From Saccharothrix coeruleofusca (GTDB lineage Bacteria; Actinomycetota; Actinomycetes; Mycobacteriales; Pseudonocardiaceae): a stretch of DNA of 64,000 nucleotides. Where the stretch lies: contig NZ_BMRG01000016.1 in the NCBI RefSeq assembly GCF_014648515.1, positions 12,512 to 76,511 on the forward strand, given 5' to 3'. Position numbers and translations under genes: made by a program. Below, piece after piece: positions 27,080-35,371 of this stretch. Under the pieces are notes generated by a model. It had not been told where the DNA came from and made no database searches. It saw only the letters and a program-made list of their open reading frames with translations. How positions within the stretch are numbered: the stretch's first letter is position 1; every line of letters begins with the position of its first letter.

Positions 27080-28076
27080 CGAGGCTCCCCACCCAGGTCG
27101 GCCGGCTGCTGAGGTACCGGTCGGCGAAGGTTCGGTAGAACATGCCGGTGGTGTCCCGCCCCTCGGCGGTGATCCGCTCGATCAACCACTGGCACATCAG
27201 CGGTGTGAGGTCGCAGACGGCCGCCGCGCTCTGCCCGGTGGCGGCCGCGTAGTGCCTGATCCCGGTGGCCAGCGCGGCCGGGAACCAGTGGTCGCCGTTG
27301 AAGACCTGCTCGTAGAGCCAGTCGAAGCCGCGCTCGCGGTAGTCCGGGAACACCACCAGCGCGCACGTCACCAGCAGGTTCAGCACGTCCATGCCGGTCA
27401 CGCCCACTGGGCGGTAGTCCTCGAAGTCCAGTATCCGCACGGCTGCGTGCTCCGGGTCGTAGCGGACGTTCCACGGGCCGAGGTCGCCGTGCGTCGGACC
27501 GAGCCGCGCCCGCCGCAGGGCGCGGTCGGCGTGCTCCACGCCGAACAAGGGCCTGCGGACGTACTGGGCCGCGGCCTGCTCGGGGCTCATGGCCGTGCCC
27601 GCCTCGTCCTGGGCCAGGTGCAGCGCGGCGACGGTGTCCACGACCGGGCGCAGCACCCGCCAGAACTCCTGCGGTCCGGACGCGAGGCCCGGCACCGCGG
27701 GCAGGTCCAGCCCGGCGAGGTGGGTCATGCAGAACCCGGCGCCGACGCGCTCCAGGGGTTGCGGGTGCGCCAGCGGGAAGCCGGGGGCCAGCCGGCGGAG
27801 CACATCGAACTCGAAGGCCAGCTTGGGGTCGTGCTCGGACAGCGGTACCTTGGCCACGCCGACCGGCACGCCGTGCACGTCCACCTGGATGAACATCCGG
27901 CGTCGGACTTTGCGGGCACCCGCCGGGATCCAGGTGTGCACGTTCACAGCCGCCTCGTCGGGTGCCAGGGCCCCGGTGCTGCGCAGGTGTGCGCGCAGCA
28001 CGCGCCAGGCGATGTCCTCGACGTCGACGGCCTCCGGCGCCAGGGTGTCCACCGTGGGCGACGTAGTCCTGTTCAC
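27072..28076 (-). CDS. APH-like phosphotransferase
   Basis: A 334-residue protein of the aminoglycoside/choline kinase fold, with the Brenner-type catalytic motif THGDLGPWNVRYD and the metal-binding DFEDY about 15 residues later. It may phosphorylate the product or an intermediate, either for self-protection or as a biosynthetic step; the sequence does not decide. GTG 28076 overlaps the stop of the upstream GT-B-like gene (GTGA). The N-terminal lobe is divergent (VGVAKVPLSEHDPKLAFEFDVL). Confidence 0.83.
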   Translation of the reverse strand: MNRTTSPTVDTLAPEAVDVEDIAWRVLRAHLRSTGALAPDEAAVNVHTWIPAGARKVRRRMFIQVDVHGVPVGVAKVPLSEHDPKLAFEFDVLRRLAPGFPLAHPQPLERVGAGFCMTHLAGLDLPAVPGLASGPQEFWRVLRPVVDTVAALHLAQDEAGTAMSPEQAAAQYVRRPLFGVEHADRALRRARLGPTHGDLGPWNVRYDPEHAAVRILDFEDYRPVGVTGMDVLNLLVTCALVVFPDYRERGFDWLYEQVFNGDHWFPAALATGIRHYAAATGQSAAAVCDLTPLMCQWLIERITAEGRDTTGMFYRTFADRYLSSRPTWVGSLDD

Positions 28077-29329
28077 CGGTCACCTGCCGAGGCCAGCGCG
28101 ACGGTGTCCACATCGGCGAGCAGTTCGGTCAGCGGCGGCCCGTCCAGCAACGGCACCAGCTCGTCCACCGCGGCCGCGCGCCGCTCCGGGTCCAGTGCGC
28201 GGTAGGCGGCCAGGCTGTCGTCCAGGTGGGAGCGCAGCCCCTGGTAGGCCTTCTCGTCCCCGGCCAGCAGGCGGGTCAGCCGGTCCAGCTCCCTGGTGCC
28301 GTCGAAGTCGTCCTCCGGCACCTGGAACTGCGGGCCCAGCCGCCGCATGCTCGCCGCGTGCCGGGCGACCGCGGTGCCCGCCAGCATGCGGCGGTTGACG
28401 ATGTGGCCGTAGTGCTGTTCCGGCAGTAGCCACGGCATCCGCCGCACCAGGACGGCTTCGTGCAGCGAGGTGAGGCTCGGCGGCACGGCGTACAGCGGGG
28501 CGAACGCCATCTGCCGCAGGAACTCCTGGTGGGGCAGACAGGTGAAGTCGACCCTGGTGCGGCCCACCCGCACGGTCTCCGGCCTGCTGAACCCGCCGCA
28601 GCAGACGATCACGTGCTCGAGGTCCCCGGTGCTCCCGGCGAGGTCGAGCACCCAGCGCCGCAGCACGTCCAAGTAGGCGTTGTGCGAGTCGTAGTCGAGG
28701 TAGAAGTTCTTGAAGCCGCCCAGGTTCACCAACAGGTCCGCCGGGTCCTCCGGCGGTGCGGCGGCGAGCGCGGACCGCACGGCGGCGTTGTCGATGATCG
28801 GACCGGTCAGCTGGATGTGGTCGGCGCCCACCTCGGCCAGTTCGGCGATCCGCGCGGGCACGCCGGGGAAGTTCTGGGCGAACGACCTGTCCGCCAGCAG
28901 GTGCGCCACCAGGATCCGCTCGTGCGGGCTCAGCCCGTCGAACGCGGACCGGGCGGCGGCGGGGTCGCGGTCGCGCACCACCTCGGCCACCTCCGCCAGC
29001 TGGGCCGGGGTGCGGGACGTGGCCCAGAAGCCGAGCAGGCTGTCGAAGAACAGCACCGGGCGGCCTGCTCGGACGGCCCAGAACACCAGTTCGGCGTCCA
29101 TCACGCTGATCACCAGGTCGGTCGTGGCGAGGTGCGGGGCGACCGACCGCTCGTCGGCGGTGTCGCCGGGCCGCACCTGGTTGAAGTGCCCCTGGTGGCG
29201 TCGGGCGAAGTCCAGTGAGACACCGGTGCCGACGAAGTCGAGGCGACCGGGGCCGAGCGCGGCCGCGACGGCGACCAGTTTGGACACAGGCCCGTAGCCG
29301 CATGGCTGGGCGCTGGACAAGATCCTCAT
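28073..29329 (-). CDS. Probable GT-B-fold glycosyltransferase-like protein
   Basis: A 418-residue protein with no strong single motif. It starts with SSAQPCGYGPVSKLVAVAAAL, typical of an N-terminal GT-B domain. It has DLLVNLGGFKNFYLDY at the start of the second half and SLTSLHEAVLVRRMPWLLPE near the donor-site region, like GT28/GT1 proteins. ATG 29329 has GGAAGGG five bases upstream; GTG 29335 overlapping the transketolase stop is possible. With the UDP-glucose dehydrogenase in the same row, a uronosyl transfer is conceivable. The family call is moderate. Confidence 0.6.
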   Translation of the reverse strand: MRILSSAQPCGYGPVSKLVAVAAALGPGRLDFVGTGVSLDFARRHQGHFNQVRPGDTADERSVAPHLATTDLVISVMDAELVFWAVRAGRPVLFFDSLLGFWATSRTPAQLAEVAEVVRDRDPAAARSAFDGLSPHERILVAHLLADRSFAQNFPGVPARIAELAEVGADHIQLTGPIIDNAAVRSALAAAPPEDPADLLVNLGGFKNFYLDYDSHNAYLDVLRRWVLDLAGSTGDLEHVIVCCGGFSRPETVRVGRTRVDFTCLPHQEFLRQMAFAPLYAVPPSLTSLHEAVLVRRMPWLLPEQHYGHIVNRRMLAGTAVARHAASMRRLGPQFQVPEDDFDGTRELDRLTRLLAGDEKAYQGLRSHLDDSLAAYRALDPERRAAAVDELVPLLDGPPLTELLADVDTVALASAGDR

Positions 29330-29331
29330 GA

Positions 29332-30258
29332 TCACCCTTCCACAAGCAACGTGGCGACCGCGGCCGCGATCGCGGTGCGGTCGAGGCCGTAGAACCCGAG
29401 CAGCTCCTCGTGCGCCGCCACCGGCGGGTGGCGGTGGTCGACCGCGAGCTGGACCAGCCGGACCGGGTGGTCGGCGACCGCGGCGGCCACCCTGGCTCCC
29501 AACCCGCCGAACCGGAGCGCCTCCGCCGCGGTGACGATCAGCGGCCAGCGCTGGGCCAGCGCGGCCACCTGCGCGTCGGGGAACGGCCGCAGGCACGTCA
29601 CCACGCCCACGGCGACGTCCACCCCCCGGTCGGCGCACTCGTCCGCGGCCGCGAGCGCTTCGGCGGCACAGCGTCCGGTGGCCAGCACGAGCACGTCCCG
29701 GCCGTCGCGCAGCAGTCGGACCTCGCGCGGGTCGCCGACGGTGTCGGCGCTGAACACCTGCGGGTCCTGACGCGCGGTGAGCCGGACGTACGTCGGCGCG
29801 GCAGGCGGCAGGCAGTGCCGCAGCACCGCCGCCGCGTCGGCCGCGTCAGCCGGGCAGTAGATGTCCATCGACGGCAGCGCCGACATCAGGGCGACATCGT
29901 CGACGGTGTGGTGGGTCGGGCCGAGCGCGCCGTAGCTCAGCCCACCACCGACGCCCAGCAGCACGACGGGCAGGCGTGGGATCGAGACGTCCACCCGCAG
30001 CTGCTCGTAGGCACGCCGGACCAGGAACGGTGCCATGGCGCCGACCACCGGGCGCCAGCCGGTGCGGGCCAGTCCCGCGGCGATCCCGACCAGGTTCGCC
30101 TCGGCGATGCCGACTTCCACGAACCGGTCCGGCCGGGTCCGCAGCACCGGTGCGAACAGCGCGTGGCCGTCCGCGCCCAGCGTCATCACGTCCGCGCAGC
30201 GGCGAACCGACTCCTCGATCAGTGGCGCGCACGCCGCGCGCATCGTCGTCCCGCTCAT
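29332..30258 (-). CDS. Transketolase C-terminal half (pyrimidine-binding and C-terminal domains)
   Basis: A 308-residue subunit of a split, thiamine-diphosphate-dependent transketolase-like enzyme. It has FVEVGIAEANLVGIAAGLA, with the Glu that activates the cofactor, the GALGPTHHTVDDVALMSALP segment and the C-terminal domain from REVRLLRDGRDVLVLATG. ATG 30258 overlaps the N-terminal-half gene by four bases, so the two subunits should be made in equal amounts. Split transketolases in natural-product clusters typically move a two-carbon ketol unit onto an aldehyde; the acceptor here is unknown. Confidence 0.9.
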   Translation of the reverse strand: MSGTTMRAACAPLIEESVRRCADVMTLGADGHALFAPVLRTRPDRFVEVGIAEANLVGIAAGLARTGWRPVVGAMAPFLVRRAYEQLRVDVSIPRLPVVLLGVGGGLSYGALGPTHHTVDDVALMSALPSMDIYCPADAADAAAVLRHCLPPAAPTYVRLTARQDPQVFSADTVGDPREVRLLRDGRDVLVLATGRCAAEALAAADECADRGVDVAVGVVTCLRPFPDAQVAALAQRWPLIVTAAEALRFGGLGARVAAAVADHPVRLVQLAVDHRHPPVAAHEELLGFYGLDRTAIAAAVATLLVEG

Positions 30259-31088
30259 GACAGGGACGCCTCCTGCCCGGCGAACAACTCGGCCAGCGCG
30301 GCGTCCAGCTGCTCCTCGGTGAGCTGCCCCATGTGCCAGGACGGCTGGCCCTCCATGAAGGACACGCCCTTGCCCTTGACCGTGTCGGCGATCAGCACCC
30401 CCGGTCCCCGGCGGTCGATCAGACCGGTGACGGCGGTGCGCACGGCAGCGGGGTCGTGCCCGTTCACAACGGACACCGCCCAGCCGAACGCGCGCCACTT
30501 GTCGGCCAGCGGCTCCAGGCCGAGCACCTGCTCGGTGCGCCCCTCCTGCTGCAGGCCGTTGCGGTCCACGACGGCCACCAGGTTGTCCAACTGGTGGTGC
30601 GCGGCGAACTGCGCGGCCTCCCAGTTGCTGCCCTCGTCGAGCTCACCGTCGCCGGTGACCACGAAGACCCGCTGGTCGCGGCCCGCGCGGCGCAGACCCA
30701 GCGCCATCCCGCAGCCGATCGACAGCCCGTGGCCGAGGGCGCCGGTGGCGGCCTCTACCCCGGGGATGCCGTCCGAGGGGTGGCCCGGCAGACCGTCCAG
30801 GCAGTCGTCCAGCACACCCAGCTCGGCGAGCACGGCGTACAAGCCGTACGCTCCGTGCCCCTTGCTGAGCACCAGGCGGTCACGCCCGGACCACCACGGG
30901 TCGTCCGGACGCCTCCGCAGCACCGTCGTGTACAGCACGGCGAGCAGGTCGATGACCGACAGCGCCGATCCGACGTGCAGCGGTTTGCGGGCGGCCAGTC
31001 GCAGCACGCGCGCCCTGGCACTCGCCGCGAACGACGCCACATCGGCGTCGACGTGATCTGCGGATTCATTGTCCACGGCCGGGGACAC
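30255..31088 (-). CDS. Transketolase N-terminal half (ThDP-binding)
   Basis: A 277-residue ThDP-binding subunit. KPLHVGSALSVIDLLAVLY and RLVLSKGHGAYGLYAVL mark the N terminus. The cofactor motif runs from VVTGDGELDEGSNWEAA to the Asn in DRNGLQQ, as expected for the GDG-N motif. GTG 31088 is favoured because GGGAG lies six bases upstream; ATG 31127 would reach into the control region. It is the first gene of the long leftward row, so its promoter should drive most of the cluster. Confidence 0.9.
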   Translation of the reverse strand: MSPAVDNESADHVDADVASFAASARARVLRLAARKPLHVGSALSVIDLLAVLYTTVLRRRPDDPWWSGRDRLVLSKGHGAYGLYAVLAELGVLDDCLDGLPGHPSDGIPGVEAATGALGHGLSIGCGMALGLRRAGRDQRVFVVTGDGELDEGSNWEAAQFAAHHQLDNLVAVVDRNGLQQEGRTEQVLGLEPLADKWRAFGWAVSVVNGHDPAAVRTAVTGLIDRRGPGVLIADTVKGKGVSFMEGQPSWHMGQLTEEQLDAALAELFAGQEASLS

Positions 31089-31276
31089 CGGGCACTCCCT
31101 TCGCCATCGGCGGGCGGATGTGGTCATTCTGGAATCGCCGGAACGAGACCGACAAGTATGTACTTCGAAGTACGTGGCACGTACCTGCAAGTACCTCGGT
31201 GCCCTTTCCGGCGAATGACACTAAGCTCGGCCTGGCCAACCACAGCCCGGACCGAAAACCATGTGGGGACGGAATC
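31089..31276. promoter_or_regulatory. Divergent promoter region with a GTAC operator array
   Basis: This 188-base region separates the leftward transketolase-to-PheT row from the rightward LigC-LigB-LigA operon. It is the most AT-rich spot nearby. GTAC occurs at 31160, 31170, 31181 and 31191, spaced 10, 11 and 10 bases apart, within overlapping palindromes. A regulator bound here could control both operons at once. Confidence 0.7.
31160..31194. promoter_or_regulatory. Overlapping palindromes, likely operator
   Basis: GTACTTCGAAGTAC at 31160-31173 is a perfect 14-base palindrome. GTACGTGGCACGTAC at 31170-31184 is perfect around one central base. GTACCTGCAAGTAC at 31181-31194 is one pair short of perfect. 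An AGTAT half-like element precedes them at 31155. The helical phasing suggests cooperative binding of a dimeric regulator. The HxlR protein encoded at 34.9 kb is a candidate, by position only. Confidence 0.65.
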
Positions 31277-32335
31277 ATGGCGCGAAACACCACCCACGCC
31301 ATCATCGGCTGCGGCCGCGTCGCACCGAATCACCTGGACGCTTTCTCAGTGATTCCGGGGGTAACTGTTAAATGGGCGTGCGACCGCACCCCGGAACACG
31401 CCGCCGAACTGGCGGGAGTCGGTGGAGCCGTCAAGGTGACCGACGATTACCGCGAAGTGCTGGCCGACGACTCGGTGGACAGCGTGTCCATCACCGTCGA
31501 CCACGCCCAGCACGCCGAACTGGCCGCGGCCGCGCTGCGGGCGGGCAAGCACGTGCTGGTGGAGAAGCCGCTGGCGATGACCGCGGCGGAGGGTCAGGAG
31601 CTGGTCGCGCTCGCCGAGAGCGCAGGCCTGGTGCTGTCCGTGGTCTCCCAGCACCGGTACGACCCGCTGGTCGTGGCCGCTCGCCGGTGGCTGCGCGACG
31701 GGCTGCTCGGCAGGCTGGTGTCGGTGAACACCGTGCTGCAGTGCGGCCGCACCCCGGCCTACTACCAGGACAGCTACTGGCGGGGCAGCTGGGCGGGCGA
31801 GGGCGGCTCCGCGCTGGTCAACCAGGGCTACCACGGCTTGGACGTGACGCGCTGGTTGTGCGACGGGCTGGACGTCGTCAGCGCCGCGGCGGGCACGACG
31901 TGCCTGCGGGAGGCGATGGAGACCGAGGACACCTTCGCCGCACTGCTGCGCAGTCCCTCGGGCGCGCTGGTGACCTTCTCCGTGACGGTCGCGAGCGTGG
32001 TGGCGTGGCGCAGCCGGATCACCCTCGTCGGCACCGGGGGCACGGTCGTGTTCGACCTCGACCACCCCGGCACGCTGCACTTCGCCGAGGGCGGCGAGCA
32101 GCTGCTGCGCGAGGTCGAGCTCCAGCGGGCCCGCGCCGTGCGGGAGGAGCCGTCCGGGATCGATTACTACGGCATCTCCCACCGCGCCCAGGCAGTCGAC
32201 TTCTGCGAGTCGATCCGCACCGGGAAGCCGATGGCCGCCAGCGGCCGGGCCGGTCTGGAGACCCTGCTGCTGCTGGACGAGCTGTACCGGGTGGGCGCGG
32301 GGCAGGCGCGGCCTGCGGCCGTGGCCGTGGGCTGA
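31277..32335 (+). CDS. Gfo/Idh/MocA-family oxidoreductase, LigC-like by context
   Basis: A 352-residue NAD(P)-dependent oxidoreductase. The N-terminal Rossmann motif is AIIGCGRVAPNHLDAF, and the family signature is HVLVEKPLAMTAAEGQEL. The C-terminal domain has EGGSALVNQGYHGLDVTRWL, where the family keeps its catalytic His/Asp. It is followed by LigB-like and LigA-like genes. In protocatechuate 4,5-cleavage pathways the partner dehydrogenase LigC belongs to this same family, so the trio may form a ring-cleavage and oxidation cassette. ATG 31277 follows GGGGACGGA. A sugar dehydrogenase role remains possible. Confidence 0.85.
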   Translation: MARNTTHAIIGCGRVAPNHLDAFSVIPGVTVKWACDRTPEHAAELAGVGGAVKVTDDYREVLADDSVDSVSITVDHAQHAELAAAALRAGKHVLVEKPLAMTAAEGQELVALAESAGLVLSVVSQHRYDPLVVAARRWLRDGLLGRLVSVNTVLQCGRTPAYYQDSYWRGSWAGEGGSALVNQGYHGLDVTRWLCDGLDVVSAAAGTTCLREAMETEDTFAALLRSPSGALVTFSVTVASVVAWRSRITLVGTGGTVVFDLDHPGTLHFAEGGEQLLREVELQRARAVREEPSGIDYYGISHRAQAVDFCESIRTGKPMAASGRAGLETLLLLDELYRVGAGQARPAAVAVG

Positions 32336-32344
32336 GGGGGCGCG

Positions 32345-33163
32345 GTGGCCGAACTGGTAGCGGCCGCGGGCGTGCCGCACACCCCGGTCTTCCCGGCGCT
32401 GGCCCGCGGCGACAGCGAGCAAGGCCGCGACATCGCCGCGCGCTACGCAGCGGTGTCCGGGGTGCTCGCCGAAGCCGACGCCGACGTGGTCCTGGTGCTG
32501 ACGTGCGACCACATCAACACGTTCTTCCTCGACGCGTGGCCCACCTTCGCGGTGGTGGCCGCCGACAGCGTGACCGGTCCCAGCGATGAGGTGCCGGGGG
32601 TGGAGCGGACCGAGCTGGCCGCGGCAGGCGCGGTCGGCAAGCACCTGCACGAGCGGTTGCTGCGCCAGCAGTTCGACCCGGTGCTGTCGCAGCACTGCAC
32701 CGTGGACCACTCCATCTCGGTGCCGCTGCACTTCCTCAACCCCGCGGGCCTGCCGGTGGTGCCGGTGTTCGTCAACGGGATGGTCGGGCCGCTGCCGTCC
32801 GCCGCCCGCTGCCGGGCGTTCGGCGACGCCATCCGCAACGCCGTCGCCGACCTGCCGCCGATGCGGGTCGCGGTGGTGGCCAGCGGCAGCTTCTCCCTCG
32901 AGGTGGGCGGCCCGCGGATGGACCGGGGAAAGCTCTACGGCATCCCGGATCCCGGCTGGGCCGCGCGGGTGTCCGAGCACCTGGCGGCGGGCAGGCTGGA
33001 CCAGCTGGCCGACGAGGCCACCACCGCGCAGATCGAGCGGGCGGGCAGCGTCTCCGGCGAGCTCCTGCCCTGGATCGCGATGGCCGAGGCCGCCCGCGAC
33101 CTGCCGCTGTCCGTCCTGGACCACCGCCCCGGAGAGGGCCACGCGTTCGCCGCCTGGAGCTGA
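32345..33163 (+). CDS. LigB-like class III extradiol dioxygenase catalytic subunit
   Basis: A 272-residue protein of the LigB superfamily, non-haem Fe(II) enzymes that open catechol-type rings. Candidate iron and active-site residues lie in AAGVPHTPVF, TCDHINTFFLDAW and TVDHSISVPLHFL, with ASGSFSLEVGG near the C terminus. The usual SGGLSH-type Ser-His motif is altered here (ASGSFS). The start is GTG 32345, nine bases after the upstream stop. The next gene encodes a LigA-like small protein, supporting an alpha/beta dioxygenase. Substrate unknown. Confidence 0.85.
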   Translation: MAELVAAAGVPHTPVFPALARGDSEQGRDIAARYAAVSGVLAEADADVVLVLTCDHINTFFLDAWPTFAVVAADSVTGPSDEVPGVERTELAAAGAVGKHLHERLLRQQFDPVLSQHCTVDHSISVPLHFLNPAGLPVVPVFVNGMVGPLPSAARCRAFGDAIRNAVADLPPMRVAVVASGSFSLEVGGPRMDRGKLYGIPDPGWAARVSEHLAAGRLDQLADEATTAQIERAGSVSGELLPWIAMAEAARDLPLSVLDHRPGEGHAFAAWS

Positions 33164-33166
33164 TCG

Positions 33167-33448
33167 ATGTCCGTCTACGAGATCAACCGGATCTGCTACC
33201 TCGTCGCGCACGACGATGAATTCCGCGGTCGCCTGCGCACCGACCCGCGGCGGCAGCTCGACGAGTTCGCGCTGACGGAGCCGGAACGCGCGGCGCTGCT
33301 CGCCGGTGACGTCCGCGCGCTCTACGACCGCGGCGCGCACCCGGTCCTGCTGGTCCGGCTCGGCACGCACCGCGTGCTCGGCCTCACACCCGAGCTGTAT
33401 GCCGAGCGAATCCGCACAGCGCGTCCCGGAAATGGCGAACAGAAGTGA
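33167..33448 (+). CDS. LigA-like small subunit of the extradiol dioxygenase
   Basis: A 93-residue, mostly helical protein of the LigA type (protocatechuate 4,5-dioxygenase alpha chain). It has SVYEINRICYLVAHDDEFR, LRTDPRRQLDEFALTEPE and ALYDRGAHPVLLVRL. In LigAB the alpha chain caps the active site of the LigB chain. The gene starts three bases after the LigB-like stop and ends overlapping the flavoenzyme start (TGATG), so all four genes should be co-translated. Confidence 0.87.
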   Translation: MSVYEINRICYLVAHDDEFRGRLRTDPRRQLDEFALTEPERAALLAGDVRALYDRGAHPVLLVRLGTHRVLGLTPELYAERIRTARPGNGEQK

Positions 33449-34665
33449 TGGCGGAAAACGTCTACGACCACATAATCGTCGGCGCCGGGGCGCTGGGCAG
33501 CGCCACCGCGTACTGGCTGAGCCGGACCACCGGTGGCCGTGTCCTGGTCTGCGAGCAGTTCTCCCCCGGCCACCCCCGGGGCTCCTCCGACGACCACTCC
33601 CGGATAATCCGGCACGCCTACCACTCCCCGATCTACACCGCGTTGACGCCTGCCGCCTACCAGACGTGGGAGGAGGTCGAGCAGGACAGCGGCCGGACGC
33701 TCCTGGTCCGCACCGGCGGCCTCGACTTCGCCGTCGAGGGCACACCCGGTTTCACCGTGTTGCGGAGCTACCAGGACGCCTTGGACGCGGGCGGCATCCC
33801 GTACGACGTGCTGGACGCCGCCGCGGTGCGCGCCCAGTGGCCGCAGTGGAACATCGACGACGGCACAACCGCGTTGTACCAACGCGACGGAGGGTTCATC
33901 GACATCCGGCGCGCCACCCGCACGCACCTCGACCTGGCCGTCGACCGGGGTGTCACCGTCATGAGCGAGTGCGTCGTGCGGGACGTCGAGGCGACCGACA
34001 CCGGGGTCGACATCCGCACCAGCAAGGGGGATTTCAGCGCCGGGTCGCTGGTGCTGTGCGCGGGCAGCTGGTTGTCCGGGGTGCTCGACCGCCTCGGCAG
34101 CCCATTCACCATCACCCTGTCGCAGGAGCAGGTCCAGTACTTCGCCGCAGACGACCTCGACCAGTTCGCCCCGACGAGGTTCCCGATCTGGATCTGGCAC
34201 GGTGACGAGGAGTTCTACGGCATCCCGGTCTACGGCGAGCGGGCGGTGAAAGCCGCACGGGACATGGCCGGGAAGTTCGTCACGGTCGATACCCGCGGCT
34301 ACGAACCGGACCCGGCGGAGACCGCGCTGGTGCGGGCGTTCCTCCGGGAGCGGCTGCCCGCCTGCGACGGGCGGGCTGTGCTGGCCAAGACGTGCGTCTA
34401 CGACCTGTCCCGCGACCGGGACCTGATCGTCGACGCGATGCCGGGTCATCCGCGGGTGTTCGTGGCCGTGGGGGCGGGCCACGCGGGCAAGTTCGCGAGC
34501 CTGATCGGTCGGGTGCTCACCGACCTCGTGCTGGACGGCCGCACCCGCTACCCGGTCGAGGCCTTCCGGGCCGACCGGCCGTCGCTGGCGCCGACCGCGC
34601 CGGTCCGGTTCCACCTGGGCGCGCAGGCCGCCGGGGGCGCAGCTAGTGGAACGACAGGTTCCTGA
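33448..34665 (+). CDS. Monomeric sarcosine oxidase/N-methyl amino acid oxidase-like flavoenzyme
   Basis: A 405-residue FAD amine oxidase. The N-terminal nucleotide motif is HIIVGAGALGSATAYWL, and DDHSRIIRHAYHSP matches the HTRIIRHAY region of sarcosine oxidase. KTCVYDLSRDRDLIVD has the cysteine that binds FAD covalently in the family, and GHAGKFASLIG follows. It should oxidise a secondary amine or amino acid to an imine, with hydrogen peroxide release. ATG 33448 overlaps the LigA-like stop. The last 20 residues are low-complexity. Substrate unknown, perhaps the ring-cleavage product after amination. Confidence 0.87.
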   Translation: MAENVYDHIIVGAGALGSATAYWLSRTTGGRVLVCEQFSPGHPRGSSDDHSRIIRHAYHSPIYTALTPAAYQTWEEVEQDSGRTLLVRTGGLDFAVEGTPGFTVLRSYQDALDAGGIPYDVLDAAAVRAQWPQWNIDDGTTALYQRDGGFIDIRRATRTHLDLAVDRGVTVMSECVVRDVEATDTGVDIRTSKGDFSAGSLVLCAGSWLSGVLDRLGSPFTITLSQEQVQYFAADDLDQFAPTRFPIWIWHGDEEFYGIPVYGERAVKAARDMAGKFVTVDTRGYEPDPAETALVRAFLRERLPACDGRAVLAKTCVYDLSRDRDLIVDAMPGHPRVFVAVGAGHAGKFASLIGRVLTDLVLDGRTRYPVEAFRADRPSLAPTAPVRFHLGAQAAGGAASGTTGS

Positions 34666-34926
34666 ACGGCGAGCGGGGTGGACTTCACCACCGGACGGCA
34701 AGATCCTGTAAACGGCCGTCCGTTGATGGTGAGAAGAACCAGGCTCCATTCCTGTCTGCCGGGAGGCTTCTGTGTCCTCTGTGCGATTCTCCAGCAAGGA
34801 ATTCGCCAGCAAGCAGTTGTCCAGCGCACAACACCGATCCACCGTTCCACGCGGATGCGGCGACACCGGCTGGAACGCCTCGGCCGCGGGCCGCGCCACC
34901 TGGCGCGGTCACGAGGGGTGAGCGCC
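34666..34926 (+). promoter_or_regulatory. Leader region of the HxlR gene with an imperfect hairpin
   Basis: About 260 bases without a recognisable gene. Arms at 34686-34698 (CACCACCGGACGG) and 34716-34731 (CCGTCCG..TGGTG) can pair with a small bulge. This could end the upstream operon or control the HxlR gene. Weak in-frame extension of the HxlR reading upstream shows no family similarity. Confidence 0.45.
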
Positions 34927-35331
34927 GTGCGGGGTTCCCGGAGGCCTGCGGCGCCCGCCCTCGCGAGGATCGCCGGACAGCCGATGACGCAGGTGCTCGA
35001 CACGCTGTCCAGGCGGTGGTCGGTGCTGGTGGTCAACGCCGTCTCGGCCGGGTACTGCCGGTTCAACGAGCTGCACCGCCACCTGGAGGGGATCAACCAC
35101 AAGGTGCTCATCGAGACGCTCTACCGGCTCCAGCGCGACGGCTACCTGACCGGGCCGCTGACCGCACCCCCGCGCCGGGGCAACCGGACCGACGCCGTGC
35201 CGTACGAGCTGACCAGCCTCGGCCGCAACTTCCGCGACCTGGTGCACGCCCTCGACGAGTGGAGCGAGCGCCACGAGGAGCACCTGACCCGTGCCCGTGA
35301 GGACTTCGACCGGCTGCGGGCGACGGCCTGA
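34927..35331 (+). CDS. HxlR (DUF24) family winged-helix regulator
   Basis: A 134-residue single-domain regulator. MTQVLDTLSRRWSVLVVNAV is followed by the HxlR recognition region RFNELHRHLEGINHKVLIETL, a wing (RLQRDGYLTGPL) and VPYELTSLGRNFRDLVHALDEW. HxlR proteins bind as dimers to palindromes and often answer to redox or electrophile signals, but no conserved N-terminal cysteine is visible here. GTG 34927 was chosen because AGGGG lies eight bases upstream. Its nearest plausible target is the GTAC array at 31.16 kb. Confidence 0.85.
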   Translation: MRGSRRPAAPALARIAGQPMTQVLDTLSRRWSVLVVNAVSAGYCRFNELHRHLEGINHKVLIETLYRLQRDGYLTGPLTAPPRRGNRTDAVPYELTSLGRNFRDLVHALDEWSERHEEHLTRAREDFDRLRATA

Positions 35332-35371
35332 GCAGCGCTGTGACCGGACTTCGAGGAGAGGTGGAGATCCC

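Noticed and set aside
31089-31190. Longer N terminus of the transketolase subunit starting at 31127 or 31190
   Set aside because: These would overlap the operator array; GTG 31088 has a good ribosome binding site and matches the family start.
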